Of a DNA stretch of 64,000 nt, positions 10,791 to 20,827 are shown in pieces. Under the pieces are notes generated by a model that did not search any database, was not told the DNA's origin, and saw nothing but the letters and a program-made list of their open reading frames with translations. This DNA comes from Trichaptum fuscoviolaceum (taxonomy: Eukaryota; Basidiomycota; Agaricomycetes; Hymenochaetales; Trichaptaceae): NCBI GenBank assembly GCA_910574455.1, contig CAJSYZ010000005.1, positions 6,014,001 through 6,078,000 on the forward strand, in the 5' to 3' direction. Both the position numbers and the translations under genes were made by a program. Positions within the stretch are counted from its first letter, which is position 1; every line of letters starts with the position of its first letter.

Positions 10791-13700
10791 TTAAAAGTCT
10801 GCGCCGTCCGTAGCCGAATCCCATAATGAACCCTCGTCCTCGCGATCGCCTTCCCCGTCCTCTCTGCCTGCGTCATTCTCCTCGCCCTCAAAACCTCCAC
10901 TGCGTCCATAACCCATGCTGAAATTCTCGTCCGCATCCTTGTTCTCATCCTGATCCTGATCCTTGTCCTCCTCCTGATCCTTGTCCTCGTCCTCGTCTCC
11001 CTCGCCAAGCACACTCTCGTCCTCCATATCGTCTTCCCTATCCTTGAAATCCTCGACTTCTTCGCCGTCATTATCCTTATCCTCCTTGCACTTACTACTT
11101 CTAGTAGCGCCCTCGCCATATGTATACTCGCCGCTCGCATCCGCGTCTCCAACGTCAAGATACAGGGAGAAATCCCTGCCAGTGACACCCGATCCAACAA
11201 GTTCGGTGTTCTTTCCCGCACTAAAATCTTCAATGGAATTGTAAGCTGCTAGGCGGGATCGGACCTTCTCCCAGTTTGATTCAGTAAAAAACGAGGAATT
11301 CGACAATAAGTTAACATAGTCGTCCGTATGAGGCTGCCACAGAGCACTGGTGAAGTACCACTCAGCGCCACCAAACTCTTCTTTGATCTTTTGCAACCGG
11401 GCCACCTGCTTGTCAATTGCAACCTTGACCTGTTCATGAGAAGTTCAGCGAATAAAGCCACTATAAGAACTGAAGTAGATAGATACCGCGGTTGCCGCAA
11501 GAGCGAGGGCACCGATAGGCTTTCCTATTGTGTTTTTGTCCAGTACTTTATGCCGACCCAGGGCCAAGACTAGGTGTACGGACAACACTGAGATTACGAG
11601 ATCAGAGCAGAACAACCCTTGCTTCTGTACTTTCAGAGTCAATGCAGGGACACGAAGGGTGACATGGGGCAAATTTTCACATACCTTATCCATACTATGC
11701 CAGCGTTCCCAGAGGAATGGTTCAGCTTTCTTCTTGTCGACCATCGTCTGCAACATCTTCACAATTTCTTCGGTCTCCACTGACTTAGAACGCTCGTTGC
11801 CGACGAAACTCGAAATTGATTGTTCGGCTTTCTCGAACAATTTCTTGCGCCAACTATCAGAGCATCTCTGGGCTGCCTACAGGGCAGATCATACTTGATT
11901 CAAAATGGCCGATGTAAGACAATAAGGGATGACTCAACTAAAGAACAGATGTCGGCCAATTGCGTGTCGTAACTAAGTTCGACAGAATCAAACACCTTCC
12001 CCCACAAGGTTCCGATGGACTTATTGTCCGGGTTTTGCCATGGAGTTGTGGACTTTCCAACTGCGCGATACAGTGAAGGCAGAAGAATGTGAGTCCAGCC
12101 TGCCTGAGTTCCGGGAGGGAGACACTGATTCGTTGCCCTTTTTTTGCCGGGAACGCGGGATCCCTCCCTTCCGATACTATTTCTATCCTTGTCTTCAAGC
12201 CCTACAGATGTCTGCATTTCTGCAAGTTAGTGGATGTATATCATAGACATGATTTGATTAACGCACAGAGCTAGTAGTCCGAGAGACTTTGCGATGACCA
12301 TCATGAGCCTTGGTTGCGAGCACTTCGGGTTCAGGACTGATGGATACTGTCGTCATTGCAGGTGATTGTGCTCGTGGTGTTAGCGACACCTCACAACCAC
12401 TTGCCTGTTAAAGGAGCCATGAATTAGTACACGAATCAATTGCAGCAATTAGCTCACACTTGCAATATGTTGCGCATGAGCCGCCAGAGACCTCTTCAAA
12501 TTGCGAATAGAAGTAGAAGATTTTATCTGTAGCAATTAGAGGAATTGTTACCAAGAAAAGCTCGAAGAGAATTGAATACCATTATATCAGCCTGAGAATG
12601 ACTGTCTTGCAGTTTACTCTTGTTACTAGTAGTGAGGTTCAAATCCTTGTTGCTTAATCAGAAATGATATGAAATGGAGATTAGAAGGATTAACACTAAC
12701 TGTGAGGCAGCCTGTGATGACGGCTTCTTCATATACACGTTCATGCTAGTCTGTTTTAGATAGTAAGGAAGTGATTTGAATATTGGGTGGAAATGCAAGA
12801 ATTACCACGGCATGCGAGTTAGAGTCCGGCGGTGACTTCCTCTTCTTATTATTCGCGATCATGCTGTCCTACAATAAGCAAAGCTTAGTAGACGACCAGA
12901 TCCTTGCCAAAGAAAGGGGTGCAGAAAGTTATCCTATTGAGTGTCGATGCCTACACATACCTGCATCTGCAGATACAACGCCGGCGATTGCTCTCTATGT
13001 CCATCGACAGTAATACCCTCCTGACGAGATGACAGGTGAGTAGTGAGGGGATAAAAGCAGAATAAACTTACCGTTACATCAAGCTGGGAGTTGGCGATTC
13101 TCTGCATTTTCGCGCCCTATTCAGAGTACGGTTTGGTAAGTAATGAAGTAAAGATATGTCGACGCCGAAGGCCACAAGAAAGTCCGGCACCAGATCCATG
13201 CTTTGATGTGAAACACTCACCTGAACGGCCGATTGTCTCCTGATATTCTTCTTCTCCAGAGCACAAAGAAGGAAGGATAAGTAGCGCGAACGAAGCAAGA
13301 CATTATGATGCCACTTACCAACGTTGTAGGAGCCTGCAACTCGGAGAGAGTGTCGCGGGATAGCTTCCTTTTCTTCGATTTATTGCTGGCTCCATCCTGA
13401 TACGATACAGAAACATTGTTAATTAGCCATCGTTGTGCATGCGACTCCACCGATGCATAGTCCCTTGAACTTTAAGCGGCACTCACATTGGCTTGGGGCG
13501 GTATTGTAAGTCTCCTCGCGTCCTAATTAAACGCACAATCAAAATATTAAGATTTCATCTGCCAGTCTAATAAATGCTTTAACCAACTCACATTATCAGT
13601 GTCGGAGTCAACAAGATGTGCCGTCTGTCGCTCGCTCGCAAAGCTATTCTTTACACCTTGAAAACTCGTGAGGGTTACTGTCTCTCCTTCATCCTCCCAA

Positions 13701-15121
13701 GGACTAAGTTTGCATCCTTCTGCACCGAGGCGGGGAGCCTAAATTTTCCTTGCGTCAGCCAGGCTCACAACTTGAAACAAAGATAAGGATGTGAGCATTA
13801 TAAGAAGCTGCAACGTTCGGGTTCATGATGATCTTGAAGAAGTGTGGCACGGCGGTGACCCGGGCCGCCACGGTCGCTGCCACTGGCAGTGTCACTGGCG
13901 CACGCGTGGCACGCTCAAACTGCCAGTGGCGGGCGCATTCAAGCTATCAGTACTAGTACTAGTAGTAGTAGTAAGTCGTACTACGATGATAAGCTTCAAG
14001 TAGCTGAGTTTAAATCAAGCTTCACACTCACTAGCAACTTGAATTTGTTTGAATTTGAAACTGATCTTTCGTACTATGATGCCAACGGTTGAGTAGTACG
14101 ACTTCAAACTCACAAGTCAATATCTTCTACTATCTTCCCTGCGATCTCAGGATTTCTGCCCTCTCCGCCGAAGAAAGTGGATCCATCTGTGTTGCGAAGT
14201 GCCCTGACAGGTCGCTTTGTCTTATCGTTCCGTTTCGACGTATTGGGCGAGTCTATCATGTCTGTATCCTCACCAGAAAGACTGCTGTCCTGTCCTGCAA
14301 GCGTACTATGACAGCCAGTGCCTCCTATGATACGACTTGAAGCCTTTGCGCCCTGCACGCGAGTACGGAAAGGAAGTGCACCTATGGTGTCCTTTTTCCT
14401 CGCCTTTTTTGCGCGCTCTCTATCTGGTCCATTGGAATTGGCTGCATCATAACGTGAGTCAATATGTTCATCTTTCAAAATCTAAAGTCGTAAAGGTAAT
14501 GCAACTTACGAACATTCAACTTTGCGTTGCCTTCAGCTTCACAAAAGCTGTCTTTTTCCTCCGAGTCGTTCGTTGATCCTGCAATGCCAATATCTCGTAA
14601 CTCGACTGTCGCTGTCTTGAAGATAAGGACTCACTAGCTTCAGGAGTGTCTTTCGGTTTTTTTAGCCCTCGTTTGTCAGTGCCAGCCAGCTTAGGTGCAG
14701 TTGAGCCCATCTGGGTGCGAATGTCAAGAGCCTTCGACAAATTCTTCTCAAGCTCCATCGTCTCCAGTATCGCTGTTTCCTGTTGCTCTGCTGCAGCTCT
14801 CTTTTTGCGTACCTTCTCAGATGCCTCTTGTTCTTTTGCTGCCCGTTTCTGTTCCGCATCAAGTTTTCTCTTCTCTCTCGCATCCGCGGCTTGTTGAGCC
14901 GCAGCTTCGCGCAGAGCTGCCCGTTCTTCCTTCTGTTTTTCCTTCTCCTCCTTTTCCCTCAATGCCTCACCACGCTTTGAGGCCTGCTCTTCTCTCCTTC
15001 TCTCCTTCTCTTCTTTCTCCCTCAATACCTCCTCTTTCGTTCGACGTGTTCTGAGTTTATTGACTATGGCTCCCGGGTGCTGATCGCTATTCTTAGCCCG
15101 CGTTTGTCTTCGAGTTGACAT
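10791..15121 (-). CDS. Plavaka companion gene, function unknown, many exons
   Basis: A chain of minus-strand exons begins at 15121 with MSTRRQTRA..QHPGAIV, followed by a long Lys/Glu/Arg-rich coiled coil. Later pieces include 14478..14110, about 13739..13590, 11840..11487 (..IGKPIGALALAATA) and 11430..10791. The last contains EEFGGAEWYFTSALW and a highly acidic Asp/Glu tail. The 11487/11430 junction is clean (GTATCT..ACAG). From memory, proteins with an HPG..RRT start and a PIGALALAATAV stretch often sit beside Plavaka transposases in mushroom genomes; that is recollection, not a search. I could not close the frame through the 12-14 kb part. The first exon meets an in-frame TGA 8 nt before a good GTAAGT donor near 14515. 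The gene may be broken. Confidence 0.5.
13840..14100. repeat. Palindromic-word cluster inside companion-gene intron
   Basis: The stretch is packed with TGCCACTGGCAGTG, CTGCCAGTGGC, a run of ACTAGTACTAGTAGTAGTAG and AAGCTTCAAGTAG. It lies between exon-like pieces of the companion gene and makes that intron about 370 nt, far longer than the usual 50-60 nt. The words match those in the spacers at 15140-15740 and 23100-23740. Confidence 0.55.
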
Positions 15122-15139
15122 TCTTGTGCAGTGTTTCAA

Positions 15140-15740
15140 GTCGAGGCACGCTGACAGGTGCTATGAGTTTCGATGGTGAATCGAGTTGGCAAAGGTGCAA
15201 GTTGAAGTTGAAGTTGGAGATGAGGGCGCCTATTCAAGGAAAATTTACGCCCACTTGCACTTCAAGTTGCACTGCCAGTGCCTGATCCTGCTGGCACTGG
15301 CAGCCTGCCACTGGCAGTGAGTGAGCCTGAGTGACTCCGAGTCTGAGTCATGCCACTGGCACTGGCAGTGATTGGCAGCCTTCAAGTTAGGCTGACTCGG
15401 AATGAGCCTGACTCAGACTCGGACTTGGACACTCGGATACTCAGGCTAGCTCTATTACTAGTACTATCACAGTGCTACTAGTACTAGTACTACTCACTGG
15501 CACTTCAAGTTGCAGGCTCACTGGCAGGCTGGCGGCGGTGCCACTGAGTCACTGACAGCCTGAGGCTGTGGCTACTCAGGCTACCGGTACTACTACTACT
15601 AACTTCAAGTTGTTACGCGGGCGTCACCGCTGAGCGTGCCATTCAACTTTAAATTTCAAGTTAGCATTTGCGCTCGCTCCTACTTCAAGCTCAACTTGTT
15701 GTCAGTACTGCCGGCCGCCTGACGTACAATAGGCTGTGTT
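15140..15740. repeat. Divergent promoter/spacer built of short palindromic words
   Basis: About 600 bp between the divergent companion gene and transposase. It consists largely of repeated short near-palindromes: (T)GCCACTGGCA(GTG), TACTAGTACTAGTACTACT, CAGCCTGAGGCT, ACTCGGACTCGG-like words, and TTCAAGTTGAAGTT-like words. CACTA-type transposases are known to bind short repeated motifs, so transposase binding is one possible role, but this cluster lies in the middle of the element. No ORF. Confidence 0.55.
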
Positions 15741-15756
15741 CAAGTTACTGGAACTA

Positions 15757-18700
15757 ATGCCGGTAACTCGGCGAAGGCCCAAACCCGTTCATCTTACAGA
15801 TATCTTCCCCCCGACTATTCAATGCACCTTCTCCTTCTGCAGCAGGAGGTTCAAGAATCAATCCGCAAGAACAAGACATGAATATTCAGCTCACCCGTCA
15901 TCATTTGCAACAAGACCTGCTGCTTGTGGTTACGACTCGGATTCCTCACCCAAGCGACCCGCACGACCTTCGACACCTCAAGCTCTTCCCGGCTCTCCTG
16001 AACTTCCAACAGACTTGGAGGGCCATCATGAAGATGAAAGCGGCTGCAACTCTTCAAGTTACGACTACAACATTTCTATACTCACACAGGATATCTCGAT
16101 GCTTAGCATAGGCCGAGACGAGCTGCTTCAAGATTTAGACGGTCCTGATTGCCTGCCCCATGCTGACACTGGAGATGACGAACTTGAAGACCAAGACCTA
16201 TCTTCTGCTGATCCGGACTCCGACATTGGAGATTATGAAGAGAACAATGATAACTTAAAGGTGTATCACAGATATTTAAATGGTGCGCGCTAAGTATGAT
16301 GTCCCCGGTTTACTGTAGCATTCTGACACCAAATATTGTGCAGCCACTCCATGCGATGAAGAAGGGAACTTGTTAGAAAAGGAAGAACCGCCCGTTTTAC
16401 GGAACGAACCTGCGTCAAATGACTGGTTTCCCTATTCGTGCCGGCAGATTTCGAGCTCGCAGATTTTCTCTATCGCGAAGAGCAAATGTCTGCTGGCAAC
16501 ATAACAAAGCTTCTCGGAATTATGAAGGCTTATCAACTAATTCAGTCCACGGAGAACGCACAATCTGTTGAATTGGGCGCGACAGATCCCAACTTCGATG
16601 ACTCAGATCTGGATACAGCTGGTACACTGCTTGATGGAGATGCACAAAATTTGTACAAGATCATTGACACTACAAAAGTCGGTGATGTATCTTGGAAATC
16701 CTTCAGTAACTTCTACACTACCGACAAGGGCCAAAAAGCGTCAAATGAGAACATCGAGTCATGGAAGAGGAAAGAATATGATGTATGGTATCGGGATCCT
16801 TTGGAAGTGATCCGAAATTTGGTGGATAATCCGGCTTTAGAAGGCGAATTTGACTTTGTCCCGTTTCGTGAATTTCAGACAAAGGAGGACACCGATAATA
16901 TCAATGACAAAGAACGAGTTTTCAGAAATTACATGTCCGGGAATTTTGCTTGGGAACAGGCTGTAAGTCATGACTCATTAACTCGCACAGATACTTATTA
17001 TCCTTGACTTAGAACAAGATCTATGCAGAAGATAAAGCAGTCCATGGATCTATTGTTCGTCCCGGTCATCTTAGGGAGCGATAAGACAACGGTTTCTGTT
17101 GGAACTGGCAATAATGAATACTATCCTTTGTATCTCTCGATTGGGAATGTATCAAACAAGGCCCGGCGGTCCCAGAAACTGAATACAGTCCAGCTCATAG
17201 CATTTCTGGCAATACCAAAGAGTATGTGTTAATAGTGATCTATTTGATTGAGTTCTGATGCTTTGCAGCTGAGCGGCAATACAAAAAGTCAGATGACTTC
17301 CGGCGTTTTCGACATCAGATTTTTCATTCGTCTATATCGAGGATCTTAAACTCGCTGAAAACCGCAATGATCATGAACACTCAGAAAACTATTCTCCGGT
17401 GCCCTGATGGTCACTTGCGTAGGTCAGTTTTCGGACTCGGCTCATATATAGCCGATTATCCGGAACAGGTCAGCCTTTGCGCCATATGCACTGGATGGTG
17501 CTGCAAGTAAGTCCTAGCTTTCCTGAAATCAAGCTCTGTTGCGATAACTTACTTTCGACATTATAGATGCACAGCGCCTCACAAGGACCTCGATAATCCG
17601 GAATTTGTATCAATTCCTCGAACAAAAGAGCTGCACGAACGATTGATAGAACAGGTAGACGTCAACAACATGAATAAAGCAACAATTCGGAAAGAGTACG
17701 GATTCCACCAGGACATTGTGGTACGTGCTTCAAATTATTCATTGGATGCGTATATTGCAGCTGATACGTTGCTCCGTAGCCTTTCACCAATGACATTCCG
17801 CGCGCAGATATATGCGATCTCATATCTCCGGACCTGCTGCACCAAATCATCAAAGGCGTGTTCAAGGATCATCTTGTCGAGTGGATATGTCAGAGCTTGA
17901 CCACGTCAGAGCTGGACATTGTGGATAAAAGGTGCTGTTTTTTTACAAGTTGTTTAATGTGAATACCGTTGCTAATCTCCGCGTAGAATCAGAGTCGCTG
18001 CTCCTTTTCCTGGACTTCGCAGATTCCCCGAAGGCCGAGGCTTCAAGCAATGGACAGGCAATGATTCTAAGGCACTTATGAAAGTATGTGACCTTTTTAT
18101 CTTGTTCGAGGCAGTGGTTTGCTGATATTTGATGCAATTTGCTTAGGTATATCTTCCGGCTATCGTGGGCATTGCACACGATGATATGATTCGCACATTA
18201 AGTGCATTTCTAGACTTCTGTTACCTTGTGCGTCGGTACACGATTACAGCCTCAACTCTTGATCAAATCAAAGCCTCTTTGGATCACTTTCACCGTTATC
18301 GGCAAATATTCATAGCTAAGGGCATCCGGGATAACTTTTCACTACCACGACAGCATGCTATGGTCCATTATCCAACATTGATCCCTCTGTTCGCTGCACC
18401 GAGTGGACTGTGCTCATCGATTACAGAGAATAAGCATATTTATGCGGTCAAAGAAACATGGCGACGCTCGAACAGAAATGATCCCTTGGGCCAGATGATC
18501 ACAGCAAATCAACGACTTAGTAAACTTATTGCATCGAGGTCAGACTTCGAACGGCGTGGAATGCTAGACGATACGCTATCTGAGGCTACGTGGAAAGTTT
18601 TGCGAGATGTTCTGCGGAAGAATATGTCAGAGCCGGAGGAGGAGGATGCTGAGAGGATCCCGAACCAGAGGGAGCAGATGCAGTGTATTGGTATGCCAGT

Positions 18701-19803
18701 GGCAGGACTCGGAGCAGCCAATGATACAGATAGTTTCTTCGATGGCATTATGGGTAATCAAGAGCACAACGAAATTGCTGACCTGGATGATTTCGGCAGT
18801 TCATCAGTGGGAGGACTGCAGAGTAGTGTGGTTCTTCATGATGTGGAAAATACAGAACATCGGTTCCGCTTGGGTGGTAGAAGCGACCCTTCAAGCTTAA
18901 TATTAATGGCTTCAAAACAACGTTAGTAACACGAGCTTGAAGTTGTGGCGCTGGACATCTGACTTCTTCGTTGTTATCCTTACAGAGTCCAGTAAGCTGT
19001 ACCCCAAACAGCTCAATGCTCTTGTGACAATGAAAGGCCATCCGGAACTCCGGCGGCTCCGACAACTCATCAAAATATACTTATTCTGCAAGTACGAACG
19101 GTGCAACTTGAACGAATTAGGATACTACGACCTCGGAAGTGCTTCTGACAGCCTGATAGAAGCCGAACAACACTTTGCACTGGACATGGGCAATGACATT
19201 GCCATCTTCCATTCAGCTACCGCGTATTTCGCCTACCGCGGCGAATCGATTCCTATAGAGCAAGCAATGAGGGAGGTGATCAGGTCCAATTCCTCTTGGC
19301 GCGGAAAACCACGACGTGATGTCGTTCTTGTCCAAGTTGATTCTCGCAAAAAGGGGTTTGCGGGCATGCAAATTGCTCGGGTTATGCTTCTTTTCTCCTT
19401 CACTGCCAACGGAGAACGGCAGGAATGCGCCCTCGTCCAGTTTTTCAAGAACATTGGAGACTCACCTGACAGAAAAACAAGAATGTGGATAGTCGAGCCA
19501 GAGTATGAGTCAGAGACCTCTACCGCGTGCCAGCGTATTGGAAGTTGCCGTCAACTGAGTGACAATGACACCTCAGGCTCAGGCTACCACCGTCACGGTG
19601 ACTCCAAAACTCCAAAGTTATCCGTGATAGCTCTAGGGAGTATCTTCCGTTTAGCTCACCTCCTTGGGGTTCCAAAGGGTGATGAATGTCCTCCGAAGTC
19701 ATTGACACCTGAGGAGTCCCTGGACTTTTACGATAGATTCTATGTTAACCGATTTGCTGACATGCACATGCATGAAACATTGTACGAAAGTAGACAACAA
19801 TAA
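15757..19803 (+). pseudogene. Plavaka-family transposase, frameshifted
   Basis: The predicted start MPVTRRRPKPVHL is followed by a C2H2 knuckle (C-x4-C..H-x4-H). Plavaka landmarks then come in order: FELADFLYREEQMS, EYDVWYRDP, FVPVILGSDKTTVSV, YYPLYLSIGNV, CPDGHLRRSVFGLGSYIADY, LISPDLLHQIIKGVFKDHL, FPGLRRFPEGRGFKQWTG, FSLPRQHAMVHY, SSITENKHIYAVKE, and a YDRFYVNRFADMHMHE tail ending at 19803. Introns in the second half splice cleanly, for example at 17722/17793 and 18083/18148. Two breaks interrupt the frame: two extra bases at about 16446-16448, just before FELADF, and one extra base at about 17054, just before FVPVILG. Together they add 3, so the frame is restored afterwards. It is unlikely to make active enzyme. 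Confidence 0.85.
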
Positions 19804-19953
19804 AGATAAACCCTCATTTAGCACACAAAGTACCTTTAAGTTGAAACTTATGAAGTAAGGATATGACATTTAAATGTTCAACATTGTACGAAGCTAGACA
19901 ATAATTACTAAGTTAAGCTGTACTAGTATCATAGTATTGAGACTTACGTAGTA

Positions 19954-20438
19954 GGTGCGCTCGGTTCCAGTGCTTGCGAAGCAACGATAGCCTTATTTAG
20001 TCATCGATTCTTGAGATGCTCCGTGGGAATAGCTTAACAATTAAAAAAGGGTCTGTGAAACTGGGCTAGGACAGTCAATACTTTGCTGTGACCACTTCGG
20101 AGTCGGACATTCCATTTCCGGTATTTTCTGCTGCATATATGCAAACCTCTTGTCCATGGTTCCCCTTTGTTTTGCACGGAAATAAATACTATGTTAGCTC
20201 CTTAATGAGGCTGATTGTAAGAATAACAGCTTTAAACTGGCTGTTGCACGAATATTAGGAAGAGACTGATGTTCAAGCAAATCAAAGTAATGTAACATGT
20301 GTGACTATTATCTTGTAATCAGTAACCAAGCAGCTAGTACTAGTCGCTATTAGTACGAGAATGTCCGGACCACTTCCGGTTTTGTCCGGCGGTGCTTGAA
20401 CACGTCGTTGCGTCGCAAGCACTGGAACCGAGTGCACC
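19954..20438. repeat. MITE-like element 1, 485 bp, 34-bp terminal inverted repeats
   Basis: The left end 19954-19987 and the reverse complement of 20405-20438 agree at all but 2 of 34 positions, beginning GGTGCRCTCGGTTCCAGTGC and continuing TTGCGAMGCAACGA. The interior has no ORF. A further ACTTA/TAAGT pair flanks both ends a few bases out. I could not define a target-site duplication. It sits 150 bp past the end of the transposase gene but its TIR is unrelated to any CACTA start, so it may be an independent insertion. Confidence 0.7.
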
Positions 20439-20827
20439 CTAAGTGTTTTTTTGGCTCGCATTCATGTTGTACTACAGTTTACATTGCCAGAGCCAGTGGC
20501 AACCACATCATAGTATTCAATGTTCAAGGTAATATTATTATCAACAAATCTCAAAGCGACATAAGAAAAAACTGAAAATGCAAGCATAGCGCAGAGACTC
20601 GGATTACAAGGGTACTCAAAGTCATAGGTTCACCTCGAAGTCCTCAGCGTTTCCCATGATATAAGTGCCTGGGAGTGGTTGGCTGACAACTTCACTCTGA
20701 AACCGCTTGACGGGGAGAACAGCTACTAGTAAATGCAGTGAGCGTATAATATGGAAATGAGGAGACTTTGTCACTTACAATTATTACTGATTGCTGTGTC
20801 CATTGTCAACCCGCCACCTTCGAAAAA
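20439..20827. other. Non-coding gap between MITE 1 and the 680-aa gene
   Basis: No ORF of note and no repeat beyond isolated palindromic words (GCCAGAGCCAGTGGC near 20487). It is the 3' flank of the minus-strand gene to the right. Confidence 0.4.

Larger units (their letters stand above)
10791..19803. mobile_element. Plavaka-type DNA transposon with divergent companion gene
   Basis: The segment contains a Plavaka-family transposase on the plus strand and a multi-exon companion gene on the minus strand, facing away from each other across a palindrome-rich spacer (15140-15740). The limits given are the outer limits of the two genes. I could not find convincing terminal inverted repeats or a target duplication, so the real element is probably somewhat larger. 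Plavaka elements belong to the CACTA-related (CMC) group. The two reading-frame breaks in the transposase indicate a non-autonomous, decaying copy. Confidence 0.75.

Noticed and set aside
10791..19803. KDZ (Kyakuja-Dileera-Zisupton) element with linked TET/JBP gene
   Set aside because: KDZ elements are often linked to TET/JBP dioxygenases in mushrooms. The transposase motifs here fit Plavaka, and no HxD..H dioxygenase motif was found nearby.
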